Below, in pieces: positions 11,498 through 19,812 of a DNA stretch of 64,000 nucleotides. Made by a program: the position numbers and the translations under genes. The notes beneath the pieces are model-generated. The model was not told the origin of the DNA. It searched no databases and saw only the letters and a program-made list of their open reading frames with translations. Every line of letters begins with the position of its first letter. Position 1 is the first letter of the stretch. This DNA is from Galactobacter caseinivorans (GTDB taxonomy: Bacteria; Actinomycetota; Actinomycetes; Actinomycetales; Micrococcaceae), in contig NZ_QQXL01000002.1 of assembly GCF_003640665.1 (NCBI RefSeq), positions 1-64,000 on the forward strand. The letters run 5' to 3'.

Positions 11498-12448
11498 ATG
11501 ACGGACGTGCCCACGCCGGATGCGCTGGAGCGAGCGGTGGACTCCTATCTGCAACACCTTGCGGTGGAGCGCGGCTTGGCGGCCAACACCCTGGGTGCCT
11601 ATCGCCGTGACTTGACCCGCTACGCGCACTACCTGCGCGCGCAGGGCCACCACACGCCACTGGGCGTGGGCCCCCGGGACGTCACCGGTTTTGCGCAGGC
11701 CCTGGGCGACGGCGCTGACGGCGCCTCCGCTCTGGCGCCGCGTTCCGCGGCGCGCACCGTGGTGGCCGTGCGCGGCCTGCACAAGTTTTGGGCGCTGGAG
11801 GGCATCACGGCCGAGGACGTGGCCTCGGATGTGCACCCGCCGCGCGCTGGGCAGCGCCTGCCCAAGGCGTTGCCGCTGGCGGACGTGGAGGCCATCCTTG
11901 GTGCCCCGGACACGGAGACGGCGGCCGGGTTGCGGGATAGGGCGCTGCTGGAGTTCCTCTACGCCACGGGGGCCCGCGTCTCCGAGGCCGTGGGCCTGGA
12001 TGTGGATGACCTGCACCTGGAGGCGGAGGATGATTTGCCGGCCGTGGTGCGGCTCTTCGGAAAGGGGTCCAAGGAGCGCGTGGTTCCGCTGGGTTCCTAT
12101 GCGGTCAAGGCGCTGGGGGAGTACCTGGTGCGGGCACGGCCCGGGTTGGTGGCCCAGGGCAAGGGGACCCCGGCGCTCTTCCTGAACCAGCGCGGAGGGC
12201 GGCTCTCGCGCCAATCGTCCTGGCTCATCATCAAGGCCGCGGCAGAACGGGCCGGCATCGCCGCCGCCGTCAGCCCTCACACCCTGCGCCACTCCTTCGC
12301 CACGCACCTCATCGAGGGCGGCGCGGACGTGCGCGTGGTGCAGGAACTGCTGGGCCACGCCTCCGTGACCACCACGCAGGTCTACACCCTGGTGACCGTG
12401 GATACCCTGCGAGAGGTGTTCCTGACCTCGCACCCCCGGGCGCGCTAG
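11498..12448 (+). CDS. xerD: Tyrosine site-specific recombinase XerD
   Basis: A 316-aa recombinase with the N-terminal SAM-like core-binding domain ([20 protein letters not shown]) and the catalytic domain holding Arg in [17 protein letters not shown], Lys in [23 protein letters not shown] and [14 protein letters not shown] with the nucleophilic Tyr. It resolves chromosome dimers at dif with XerC, and occupies the place it has in other actinobacteria, after the Nudix gene. The ATG lies 7 nt after the Nudix stop; the long in-frame upstream extension belongs to the Nudix region. A 33-bp piece of this gene is duplicated at 14295-14327. Confidence 0.92.
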   Translation: MTDVPTPDALERAVDSYLQHLAVERGLAANTLGAYRRDLTRYAHYLRAQGHHTPLGVGPRDVTGFAQALGDGADGASALAPRSAARTVVAVRGLHKFWALEGITAEDVASDVHPPRAGQRLPKALPLADVEAILGAPDTETAAGLRDRALLEFLYATGARVSEAVGLDVDDLHLEAEDDLPAVVRLFGKGSKERVVPLGSYAVKALGEYLVRARPGLVAQGKGTPALFLNQRGGRLSRQSSWLIIKAAAERAGIAAAVSPHTLRHSFATHLIEGGADVRVVQELLGHASVTTTQVYTLVTVDTLREVFLTSHPRAR

Positions 12449-12573
12449 TAGGTTCGTCCTTCGGACCGGTTTTCCCAGGCGGTCCGGAGCTTCCCTGGCT
12501 GTAGTGGGCCAATAACTTGTGGGGCAACCAAAACTTCAGTCCCGCGGTGAAAGAGCAGGCCGGAAAAGAAGAG

Positions 12574-12597
12574 AACCCCTGCGTCTTCGAAGGGGTT
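12574..12597. terminator. Possible bidirectional hairpin after xerD
   Basis: AACCCCT and AGGGGTT form a 7-bp stem around a 10-nt loop. There is no T-run on either side. It may end the xerD transcript but lies inside the remnant region. Confidence 0.35.
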
Positions 12598-12669
12598 GCT
12601 CGGGACACCGGAGAAGTGACTGGCCCTCCCGCGACCTCAAGCTGGAGACCAGGCCGGACCCGCGATCAG

Positions 12670-12861
12670 CGATTCGCCGACAACGTGGCGTTCTCCGTCC
12701 ACAGCGGCACCTCTAACGGCCCCGCCGAGTCGATTAAAGGCTGGTTTGAGCACCTCCACGTCAGGCCGCCATCTGCAATGGGCTCCTACGCAGCCGACTG
12801 GGCCTTCCCCAGGAATTTGCACTGCCGAAGGACTTATTCCAGACAGGTCACACTAAGATAA
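12670..12861 (+). pseudogene. C-terminal remnant of an ISL3-type transposase
   Basis: The frame reads HSGTSNGPAESIKGWFEHL and then SAMGSY. I recognise this from memory as the end of ISL3-family transposases, which carry a conserved GTSNGPTEAINGRLEHLRG block followed by SALGFRNLTNY. The catalytic region is missing, and reading frame and residues drift after SAMG. It is a small fossil. The 120-240 bp upstream of it (from 12449) hold no recognisable gene. Confidence 0.5.
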
Positions 12862-12943
12862 CAATTCCTTATCCGATAGTGTTCAAACCCGGCGGGGTGC
12901 CACACTTTCCCCATCAAAAGATAATTTACCCGAAGGAGGAATC

Positions 12944-13515
12944 CTGGTCAGGCCAGTCAGACGAGCCTTAGTAGAAAATTTGGCGATTGCTTCAATCAGT
13001 ATTCTGTAGATTAGTCTTACGGCGATCCCTGCAGTCGCAGAAGAATCTCCCCCCGAAGCTGGAATCGGGCAAGAAGGTTGAGCATAAACCAGTGGAAAGC
13101 TTGAGAATTGCCGGACTTCTTTCGATGGCAAAATCCGGGCCCCAATTCACCGCCAGCGGAAGACGGGATTTTCAGCTTCTGGTTTCTGCTAAGACTCGAG
13201 AGGCAGATACGTCCAAGTTACCAGCCGGGGTTCAAGCTGACCCAGTCTCCGAGATGAGCGTGAAGGCAAGTGAGATCAAAATTACGAAAGACTCAACAGG
13301 TCAGTCGCTGCTCATTGAAGCGCGTACTTCAGTCAAAAAAAGCATACTCAACTGGCGAACGTGGTGAAGAGCTCATAGAAACAGTTTCGGTCATCGACAG
13401 CTCGGGGAGTATCTCCTCGATCAAGGGGCAGAGCAGAATTGGGCATGCTCCGGTTGCCACCGGAAAGGTTGTCGCCAAAAACCCGGGAGTGACTTGCTTT
13501 GCTCACAAAATCTAA
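12944..13515 (+). pseudogene. Decayed secreted-protein gene (nonsense plus two frameshifts)
   Basis: After a strong ribosome site (GAAGGAGGA, 12932-12940) a frame encodes a signal-peptide-like segment: VRPVRRALVENLAIASISIL, a TAG at 13007-13009, then ISLTAIPAVA before EESPPEAG. Around 13070-13080 the coding frame shifts by +1 and runs to a 7-A tract at 13335-13341, where another +1 shift leads into GERGEELIETVSVIDSSG and on to the stop at 13515. With a 6-A tract the last two pieces join smoothly. No ATG fits the ribosome site; CTG 12944 or GTC 12947 sits where a start should be. Function unknown. Base composition is clearly lower in GC than the housekeeping genes, suggesting transfer. The end overlaps the lipoprotein gene by 17 nt, so the two were an operon. 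Confidence 0.6.
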
Positions 13516-13990
13516 GCCACCCCGCAGGGTTGCGGCAGTGATTTCCCTGGCACTCTTCGCTGGCTCGTTTTTGTCTGCTTGCTCTCAGCAAAGCAGTGAT
13601 GACAGCAGGCCGATGCCCACCACAAGTGCGAGCAGTACTTGCTCTACTGGTGCCCCCAATGCAATTTCCTCTCTGCAGGGTTTTTTGGTGGCGGCCGGAG
13701 AGAATAATCTCGAAGGGGCAAAGAGGTTCAGGCAGCAGGGTGGATCCGTTCCAGCTAGTGCCTGGGACACGCTGGCTAAACGAGTAAAGGGTGCACAGGT
13801 TTCAGAGATGAATTTTAGTGCAGACCGGATGGGAGGCACGTCCATGATTCGTGTCGTGGCCGGTGATGGCACAGTGGTTGGGGATTTCCAAGTGAGCGAA
13901 CAGCAGGACTCGCCTGGTTGTTTCGCGGTTGTTTGGGGTGAGTACCCCCAGCAATCTCCGGCCGAGCACTCTGAAACAGCCTCGGTATAG
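13499..13990 (+). CDS. Putative lipoprotein
   Basis: A 163-aa protein with a lipoprotein signal peptide: basic start (MLTKSKPPRRVA), hydrophobic core, and lipobox LSAC at about residues 26-29, so the mature protein should be anchored to the outer face of the membrane at Cys. The rest is Ser/Gly/Gln rich with an SSLQGFLVAAGENNLEGAKR helix and two further Cys that could form a disulfide. The TTG start follows CGGGAG and lies within the end of the decayed upstream gene, implying coupling. I do not recognise the family. Confidence 0.65.
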   Translation: MLTKSKPPRRVAAVISLALFAGSFLSACSQQSSDDSRPMPTTSASSTCSTGAPNAISSLQGFLVAAGENNLEGAKRFRQQGGSVPASAWDTLAKRVKGAQVSEMNFSADRMGGTSMIRVVAGDGTVVGDFQVSEQQDSPGCFAVVWGEYPQQSPAEHSETASV

Positions 13991-14084
13991 AGGCCAGAAT
14001 CCGCAAAGCAACTGTCGCACGCAGAACCATGAGGAGGGCGTCGAAATCTGCTCTTAAGTCTTCGTTCTGTCAAAGTGCTGTCTT

Positions 14085-14123
14085 GGGCCGTCTGGCCGGA
14101 TTCTTCCGGTGAGACGGCCCTTT
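14085..14123 (+). terminator. Terminator after the lipoprotein gene
   Basis: GGGCCGTCT and AGACGGCCC form a 9-bp stem, extended by an inner CCGGA/TCCGG, followed by TTTAATT. Located 95 nt after the lipoprotein stop on the same strand. Confidence 0.8.
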
Positions 14124-14246
14124 AATTCATACTTGGCACTTGGAGGGAATGCGCCCTCAGTTTGGTGGCTCGTCGCCTTTAACGAAGAGCGTGGGGTCTG
14201 TACTCTCCGGATTCCAGAAGTGCTTGGGCGCTCAGGGATGCTACTC

Positions 14247-14327
14247 AGTTCGTTCAGCAATCTGCTCGCGTGAAATCCGTCGGCGGCCGAGCGTGCCGGC
14301 ATCGCCGCCGCCGTCAGCCCGCACACC
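14247..14327. repeat. Junk segment stitched from copies of cat and xerD
   Basis: 14247-14287 repeats 41 bp of the 3' coding end of the cat-like gene (14417-14457, the part coding ADGFHASRLLNEL on the minus strand). It abuts 14295-14327, which matches xerD 12251-12283 at 32 of 33 bases. Neither piece is in a usable gene. The surrounding 14124-14379 holds no gene I can support. Such stitched fragments suggest past rearrangement. Confidence 0.8.
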
Positions 14328-14379
14328 CCCGGGCACGCTGACCCCCTGCGCTGGGTCGGTGGACGGTCTGCGACGCTGT

Positions 14380-15033
14380 TCAGTCAATCCAAGAGGGGTT
14401 GGCAAACAACTCCTGCAGTTCGTTCAGCAATCTGCTCGCGTGAAATCCGTCGGCGGCAGCGTGGTGGATCTGCGCCGCGACCGGCAGGAGCGTGCGGCCT
14501 TCGCGCCGAACGTAGCGGCCAAGCGTGAAGATGGGCAGCAGGTGGTCCTCGCTTCCCGCGATGTTGAGGTTGAAGCCGGTGAATGAGGTCCAGGGCAAGG
14601 AGGAGACGTCAAACGCATTGGCGGGCGGGGGCCCTTGCGGGAAGAATGCCGTGGCCGTCCGGTGCATCGCGAGGGTGTCGGCGGCCGCGTCGTGGAACGT
14701 CGAAAAGTCAGTTGAGTACGGGGTCCAGACGCTGGCGAAGGTCTCCCTGTCCGGGTTGAAGACCGTGAAGGCAGGGTGCAGGACCGGCCACACGCCGACC
14801 TCGCCTGCAGTGTTAATGCTCATGCGGAACTCGTCATGACGATTCACGACGGTGGCCAGGGCCCAGATCTGGGCAACGTAGCTCTTCCGGGGTGAGCGGC
14901 GCAGGGCCTCGGCGAACTCGGTGACGTCGAGTTCCACAGTCAGCGCGTAGCTGCACGGGACCGCCGTGCGGTAGTGCTCAAAGTGTTCACGCCGCGGCCA
15001 GGTGCTCAGATCGATCGGAGTGGGGATGTCCAT
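14380..15033 (-). CDS. Chloramphenicol acetyltransferase-like (CatA family) protein
   Basis: A 217-aa protein, the normal length for CatA-type trimeric acetyltransferases. The signature with the catalytic His is AQIHHAAADGFHASRLLNEL near the C-terminus, and N-terminal RREHFEHYRTAVPCSYALTV fits the family. It would transfer acetyl from acetyl-CoA to the 3-hydroxyl of chloramphenicol; many chromosomal relatives have weak or other activity, so resistance is inference. ATG at 15033 follows a GATGGGGG site. It reads towards the stitched scar and has no partner genes. Confidence 0.82.
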   Translation of the reverse strand: MDIPTPIDLSTWPRREHFEHYRTAVPCSYALTVELDVTEFAEALRRSPRKSYVAQIWALATVVNRHDEFRMSINTAGEVGVWPVLHPAFTVFNPDRETFASVWTPYSTDFSTFHDAAADTLAMHRTATAFFPQGPPPANAFDVSSLPWTSFTGFNLNIAGSEDHLLPIFTLGRYVRREGRTLLPVAAQIHHAAADGFHASRLLNELQELFANPSWID

Positions 15034-15078
15034 GCCCCCATCATCCCTGTCCGCTGCGGCTGGAACACCCCTGCGAGA

Positions 15079-15120
15079 CAACACCGCCCGCCCAGGTGGT
15101 GTCCTGAGCGGGCGGTGTTG
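15079..15120 (-). terminator. Strong hairpin at the end of the prpDBC operon
   Basis: A 13-bp perfect stem, CAACACCGCCCGC pairing with GCGGGCGGTGTTG, with a 16-nt loop, 86 nt downstream of the prpC stop. There is no T-run on the minus strand; a short CTTT follows on the plus strand. Placed with the prp operon by position. Confidence 0.6.
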
Positions 15121-15206
15121 CTTTGGACGCCCCCCGTGCGGGCGGCGAGGCCTGGTTCGGGAGGCGACGCAGCGGCGTCGAGCACCCGGTGGAGGCGGCC
15201 TGAGAG

Positions 15207-16340
15207 CTAGCTCAGGTGACGCTCGTCCGGGCCGTTGTACTCAGAGAGCGGGCGGATCAGAGCGTTGGCGGCGCGCTGTTCCATGATGTGCGCGGTCCAC
15301 CCGGTGATGCGGGCGGCGATGAAGAGCGGGGTGAACATATCCGTGTCAAAGCCCATGAGGTGATACGTGGGCCCGGCCGGGTAGTCCAGGTTCGGTTTGA
15401 TGGACTTGGCCTCGTCCATGGCCTGCTCCAGACCGTCGTAGAGACCCAGCATCTCCGGACGGTCAAAGTGCTCAATCATCTTGTCCAGCGCGGCTTTCAT
15501 GGTCGGCACGCGGGAATCGCCGTGCTTGTACACGCGGTGGCCAAAGCCCATGACCTTCTTCTTCTGAGCCAGGGCGTCCTCCATCCATGCCTTGGCGCGG
15601 GCGGCGGCCTCCTCGCGGGTCTCCTCCTTGCGAATGCCGATCTCGTCGAAGGTGTGCATCACGGCCTCGTTGGCGCCGCCATGCAGCGGGCCCTTGAGGG
15701 CGCCGATGGCACCGGTGACCGCTGAGTGCAGATCCGAGAGGGTGGAAGTGATCACGCGCGCCGTGAAGGTGGACGCGTTGAAGGAGTGCTCCGCATAGAG
15801 GACCATCGAGACGCGGAAGGCGTCCACCACCTCGGGGGCCGCCTCCTCACCGAAGGTCATCCAGAGGAAGTTCTGCGCGTAATCAAGGTCCTCGCGTGGC
15901 TCCACCAGATCCTGGCCACGGCGGCGGCGCTGATCGTAGGCCACCACAGCCGGGAAGGCGGCCAAGAGGCGCTTGGCCTTGGCCAGCTCCGCCTCGGGGC
16001 TCGAATCAGCCGTCTGCTCGTCATTGGCGCCCATCACGGACACAGCCGTGCGGCCCACGTCCATGGGGTGACAATCCAGCGGCAGCAGGTCGATGGCCGC
16101 CTTGATATTGGGCGCCAGTTCGCGGCCGGCACGCTCCGTCTCCGTAAAGGCGGCCAACTCCTGCGGGGTGGGCAGCTCCCCGTTCCAGAGCAGCAACGCC
16201 ACCTCCTCAAAGCTCTTCTGCGCCGCCAGCTCCTGCACCGGGTAGCCGCGGTACAAGAGGGAGTTCGTCTCGGGGTTGACCTTGGAGACCGCGGTGTAGT
16301 CAACGACGACCCCGGCCAGGCCCTTCTTCATTTCACTCAT
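15207..16340 (-). CDS. prpC: 2-methylcitrate synthase
   Basis: A 377-aa citrate-synthase-fold enzyme that condenses propionyl-CoA with oxaloacetate. Seen are the start MKKGLAGVVVDYTAVSKV typical of PrpC, the catalytic His regions LKGPLHGGANEAVM and MGFGHRVYKHGDSR, and the Asp in LMGFDTDMFTPLF. The short length and the start distinguish it from the main citrate synthase (about 430 aa). It is third in prpD-prpB-prpC, 9 nt after prpB, so the order supports the assignment. Confidence 0.92.
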   Translation of the reverse strand: MSEMKKGLAGVVVDYTAVSKVNPETNSLLYRGYPVQELAAQKSFEEVALLLWNGELPTPQELAAFTETERAGRELAPNIKAAIDLLPLDCHPMDVGRTAVSVMGANDEQTADSSPEAELAKAKRLLAAFPAVVAYDQRRRRGQDLVEPREDLDYAQNFLWMTFGEEAAPEVVDAFRVSMVLYAEHSFNASTFTARVITSTLSDLHSAVTGAIGALKGPLHGGANEAVMHTFDEIGIRKEETREEAAARAKAWMEDALAQKKKVMGFGHRVYKHGDSRVPTMKAALDKMIEHFDRPEMLGLYDGLEQAMDEAKSIKPNLDYPAGPTYHLMGFDTDMFTPLFIAARITGWTAHIMEQRAANALIRPLSEYNGPDERHLS

Positions 16341-16349
16341 GGGAACTCC

Positions 16350-17279
16350 TCAGAGGTTGGCGTTGTTGGTGTCGATGTCGGTGGTGGGCACCCGGAAGTT
16401 GAAGATGCCATTGTCGAAGCGGTTGTAGCCTTCGTAATCCACCAGCTCGTACAGCCGTGCTCTTGTCAGCATGTCAGGCACAGCGCCTTCTTGGGTACCG
16501 TCGGCCTTGATCGTTGCCAAAGTGCGTTCCATGGCGCCCATTGCCGAACGCATCAGCGTGACGGGGTAGATCACCATGGCGACGCCGGCGGAGGCCAGCT
16601 GCTCGCGGGTGTAGAGCTCAGACTTGCCAAACTCCGTCATGTTCGCCAACACCGGCACGTCCACCGCATCGCAGACGGCCTTGAACTCGGAGAGGTCCTT
16701 CAGGGCCTCTGGGAAGATGGCGTCCGCGCCGGCCTCCACCAGCGCCTTGATGCGTTCGATCGTGGCGCCCAACGTGTCCACGCCGCGCAGGTCGGTGCGT
16801 GCCATGATCAAGAAGTTGGGGTCGCGACGGGCATCCGCCGCGGCGGCAATGCGCTTGATGGCCGTGTCCAGGTCCACCATGTTCTTGCCGTCTAGATGAC
16901 CGCAGCGCTTGGGGTTGAACTGGTCCTCGATGTGCGCGCCAGCCAGGCCTGCGTCCTCAAACTCCTGAATGGTGCGCGCCAGGTTCATGGGCTCACCAAA
17001 GCCGGTGTCCGCGTCAATGACACAAGGCAGGTCCGTGCTGCGGGCAATCTGCATGCCGCGCTGGGCCACCTCGGTGAGAGTCGTGAGGCCCACGTCCGGC
17101 AGGCCCAACTCATTGGCGAGCACTGCACCGGAGATGTACACCCCGGCAAAGCCCTGCTCCTGGATGAGTTTGGTGCCAAGCGGCGTGAACGTCCCGGGGA
17201 ACTGCGCGGCGCCGCCGCGCTGGAGCATGGCCCGCAGATCCAGGCGTTTCTGCGCGGGAGTCTTGTTTGAATACAGCAT
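16350..17279 (-). CDS. prpB: 2-methylisocitrate lyase
   Basis: A 309-aa member of the PEP mutase/isocitrate lyase superfamily that splits 2-methylisocitrate to pyruvate and succinate. Visible are YISGAVLANELGLPDVGL, the metal-binding DADTGFGEPMN, and the catalytic-loop motif NPKRCGHLDGK (KRCGH with the active Cys). Its ATG overlaps the prpD stop by 1 nt. Confidence 0.93.
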   Translation of the reverse strand: MLYSNKTPAQKRLDLRAMLQRGGAAQFPGTFTPLGTKLIQEQGFAGVYISGAVLANELGLPDVGLTTLTEVAQRGMQIARSTDLPCVIDADTGFGEPMNLARTIQEFEDAGLAGAHIEDQFNPKRCGHLDGKNMVDLDTAIKRIAAAADARRDPNFLIMARTDLRGVDTLGATIERIKALVEAGADAIFPEALKDLSEFKAVCDAVDVPVLANMTEFGKSELYTREQLASAGVAMVIYPVTLMRSAMGAMERTLATIKADGTQEGAVPDMLTRARLYELVDYEGYNRFDNGIFNFRVPTTDIDTNNANL

Positions 17280-18787
17280 TAGAACAGGCCCTTCGGGGAG
17301 GTTTCCAGGGGCACGGAGGCCACGATGTTGAGCTGGCCCAACTCACCTGCGCCCAGCGAGGCCACGTTCTCCGCCGCGGCGATGAAACGGTCAATCTCCT
17401 CCGGGGCGACCTTGCCCTCGGCAAGCGTGCGGAACTTGTTGATGTAGTCCGCCCGCCCAAAGGGCCGCGCGCCCAACGGGTGCGCGTCCGCCACAGCGAT
17501 CTCGTCCACAATCTTGGAGCCGTCGTTGAGCTCAATCTCCACGCGGCCGCCAAAGGCCTTCTCGCTGATGTCCAGTGAGTGGTAGCGGCGCGTCCATTCG
17601 GAATCTTCCGCGGTGGTGATCTTGTGCCACAGCTCCACGGTGTCCGCGCGGCCCGCGCGCTCGGGGGAGTAGGAGACCACGTGATCCCACGCGCCATCCT
17701 GCAGTGCTACCGCGAAGATGAAGGGGATGGAGTGATCCAACGTCTCGCGGGAGGCGGTGGGATCGTACTTTTGCGGGTCGTTAGCGCCGGAGCCGATCAC
17801 GAAGTGAGTGTGGTGGCTGGTGTGCAGCACCACGGCCTTGACGTTGGCCGGATCCTTGACCTCCGGGTGCTCCGTGCCCAGCTTGCGGGCCAGGTCAATC
17901 CAGGCCTGCGCCTGGTATTCCGCGGAGTGCTCCTTGGTGTAGGTATCCAGGATGGCGCGCTTGGCTTCCCCAGACTCGGGGAGGGGCACCGTGTAGTTGG
18001 CGTCCTTGCCATCCAGCATCCAAGCAATGACGCCGTCCTCGCCCTCGTAGATCGGCACGGGGGAGGTCTGCCCGCGCAACGCACGGTCCATGGCCTCCAC
18101 GGCCATCTTGCCGGCGAACGCCGGGGCGTGGGCCTTCCACGTGGAGATCTCGCCCTTGCGGGACTGGCGGGTGGCGGTGGTGGTGTGCAGCGCCTGGCCC
18201 ACGGCCTGGAAGATGGTCTCCACGTCGGCGTGGAGCAGGGTGCCGAGCCCGGCTGCGGCGGAGGGGCCAAGGTGAGCCACGTGGTCAATCTTGTGCGCGT
18301 GCAGGCTGATGCCCTTGACGAGGTCCACCTGGACCTCGTAGCCGGTGGCGATGGCACGGATCAGGTCGTGGCCGGTGGAGCCCACGTGCTGGGCCACGGC
18401 CAGGATCGGCGGGATGTTGTCACCGGGGTGGGAGTACTCCGCCGCCAGGAAGGTGTCGTGATAATCAAGCTCTCGCACGGCCACGCCGTTGGCCCACGCG
18501 GCCCACTCCACGGCCACTGGCTCGTCGGTGCCAAAGACCTTGCCGCCTTCGCCGCCCGTGGTGACGGGGTGCGCCTGAGCTTGGCCGCGGGCGGAGACGA
18601 TCGGGGCGCGGTTCAGGGAGGCAATCGCCACGGAGGCGTTGTCGATGATGCGGTTGATGACCATCTCTTCCACGTCGGGATCAACGGCGACGGGATCTGC
18701 GGCAATCGTCGCGATCTTGTGGGCCAACTGCTCCTCGCGGGGCAGGTTCTCGTCGCTACGGTAGACGCGCACGGTGTGATTGATCAT
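17279..18787 (-). CDS. prpD: 2-methylcitrate dehydratase
   Basis: A 502-aa MmgE/PrpD-family enzyme that dehydrates 2-methylcitrate on the way to 2-methylisocitrate. Family features include [20 protein letters not shown] with [10 protein letters not shown], and [12 protein letters not shown]. The ATG at 18787 is preceded by GAGAGGAA; the longer reading frame upstream runs into the GntR gene. First enzyme gene of the prpDBC unit, 10 nt after the regulator, so probably cotranscribed with it. Confidence 0.92.
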   Translation of the reverse strand: MINHTVRVYRSDENLPREEQLAHKIATIAADPVAVDPDVEEMVINRIIDNASVAIASLNRAPIVSARGQAQAHPVTTGGEGGKVFGTDEPVAVEWAAWANGVAVRELDYHDTFLAAEYSHPGDNIPPILAVAQHVGSTGHDLIRAIATGYEVQVDLVKGISLHAHKIDHVAHLGPSAAAGLGTLLHADVETIFQAVGQALHTTTATRQSRKGEISTWKAHAPAFAGKMAVEAMDRALRGQTSPVPIYEGEDGVIAWMLDGKDANYTVPLPESGEAKRAILDTYTKEHSAEYQAQAWIDLARKLGTEHPEVKDPANVKAVVLHTSHHTHFVIGSGANDPQKYDPTASRETLDHSIPFIFAVALQDGAWDHVVSYSPERAGRADTVELWHKITTAEDSEWTRRYHSLDISEKAFGGRVEIELNDGSKIVDEIAVADAHPLGARPFGRADYINKFRTLAEGKVAPEEIDRFIAAAENVASLGAGELGQLNIVASVPLETSPKGLF

Positions 18788-18797
18788 GCTGTTCCTC

Positions 18798-19469
18798 TCA
18801 ACGAGCGGCCGGCTGGGCCGCAACAGGGGTACGCACGGCCTGGCGGCCCTGCGAGTGGGTTTTGATGTGGGCATGGGAGTGATGCAGGTGCATCACGGTG
18901 GCCGCCGCTGCCAGGTCGGCGTCCCCGGCGGCCACGGCGCGGGCAATCGCCGCGTGCTCGCGGGCGGAGGCCAACAGCCGCTCCGGCTGGTCTTGGGACA
19001 GTCTCCGCACGCGCGCTAGGTGAACGCGCAGCGTTCGCAGGGACTGCGCCAGGTAGGGGTTGCCCACGGCCTGGTCCAGGCTGGCATCCAGTTCTGCGGC
19101 CAGTTCGTAATAGCGCACAGGGGCCGACGACGCTGTGTCCTGCGCCTGCTCGAACCTCACCGCGAGGTCCTCAAAGACTGCGCGCGAGCCGCGCTGGGCC
19201 GCCCAGCGCGCGGCGGTCACCTCTAGCGCTTGGCGTAGTTCAAAGAGGTGATCCACGGAGTCGATGGAGACGTCGGAAACGACGGCGCGCCCGCCCTGCT
19301 GCGTCGCAAGGCCGTCCGCGACCAGGCGGGCGACCGCCTCACGGACCGGGGTACGGGAAACTCCCAAGCGCTCGCCGAGCTCCACCTCTGGGAGGGCGGT
19401 GCCGGGTGCTAGGCGCCACTCGACAATGTCCCGCCGGAGGGCGTCATAGGCACGGTCGCTAGCTTTCAC
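18798..19469 (-). CDS. GntR-family (FCD/FadR-type) regulator of the prp genes
   Basis: A 223-aa regulator. The N-terminal winged helix reads [18 protein letters not shown] with [20 protein letters not shown], classic GntR; the C-terminal helical FCD domain ([20 protein letters not shown], then a HLHHSHAH metal-type His cluster) probably binds an organic acid. It heads the prpDBC operon and faces prpE, so it likely controls both using 2-methylcitrate or propionyl-CoA-related ligands (inference). GTG 19469 is the best start by domain content; GAGAGG touches it directly. Two TGTATACA palindromes lie upstream. Confidence 0.85.
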   Translation of the reverse strand: MKASDRAYDALRRDIVEWRLAPGTALPEVELGERLGVSRTPVREAVARLVADGLATQQGGRAVVSDVSIDSVDHLFELRQALEVTAARWAAQRGSRAVFEDLAVRFEQAQDTASSAPVRYYELAAELDASLDQAVGNPYLAQSLRTLRVHLARVRRLSQDQPERLLASAREHAAIARAVAAGDADLAAAATVMHLHHSHAHIKTHSQGRQAVRTPVAAQPAAR

Positions 19470-19477
19470 CCTCTCAG

Positions 19478-19485
19478 TGTATACA
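19478..19485. promoter_or_regulatory. GntR-type operator, proximal copy (TGTATACA)
   Basis: A perfect 8-bp palindrome 8 nt upstream of the GntR start. The form GT-N-AC is what FadR/FCD-type GntR proteins bind. The context extends to GTGTATACATAT. Confidence 0.6.
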
Positions 19486-19574
19486 TATCGATCGCAGAAG
19501 GGACAGGGGATCTGGTGCTTGTCGGTGTTTACCGGCAGTTCGTTTGAGCTCTTGCGCCCGAATGACCGATATGC

Positions 19575-19582
19575 TGTATACA
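19575..19582. promoter_or_regulatory. GntR-type operator, distal copy (TGTATACA)
   Basis: A second identical palindrome in CTGTATACATGC, 97 bp from the first, in the same divergent region between the regulator and prpE. Confidence 0.6.
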
Positions 19583-19615
19583 TGCAGGAAGGGTAGCGTG
19601 ACGTACGCCACGGAA

Positions 19616-19717
19616 ATGGACCCGCGGTCCATATGCGGGCTGGCACCTTCCGGCGGAAATGGACCCGCGGTCCATTTTGCGGGCGGGTCCGGCGGTGGAT
19701 ATGGACCCGCGGTCCAT
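19616..19717. repeat. Three phased 17-bp palindromes upstream of prpE
   Basis: ATGGACCCGCGGTCCAT occurs exactly three times, at 19616-19632, 19659-19675 and 19701-19717. Arms ATGGACC/GGTCCAT flank a CGC centre. Start-to-start distances are 43 and 42 bp, four helical turns, so the copies face the same side of the helix. GGAAA often precedes and TTT follows. No other copy was noticed in the window. An operator for a second regulator of prpE/prpD is the simplest reading. Confidence 0.85.
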
Positions 19718-19812
19718 TTCCGGAGGTGGGTACTTTTTGGGCGGGCTGTGCTGTTTGTGCGGTGCGGCTTGTTGAGCAGTTCGGATGCAGGCAAGGACAA
19801 GAGAGGGTCATC

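Noticed and set aside
12517-12861. A complete 114-aa protein after xerD
   Set aside because: Only the last third resembles a transposase; the rest is not protein-like. Reported as a remnant instead.
12853-12880. Lac-operator-like sequence (AGATAACAATTCC) and its inverted repeat GATAA-N7-TTATC
   Set aside because: Resemblance is short and no LacI-type gene is nearby. The inverted repeat is too weak for a separate feature.
14054-14326. Minus-strand 90-aa ORF with CAT-like ending
   Set aside because: Built from the duplicated cat fragment and flanking noncoding DNA; no start signal and no complete domain.
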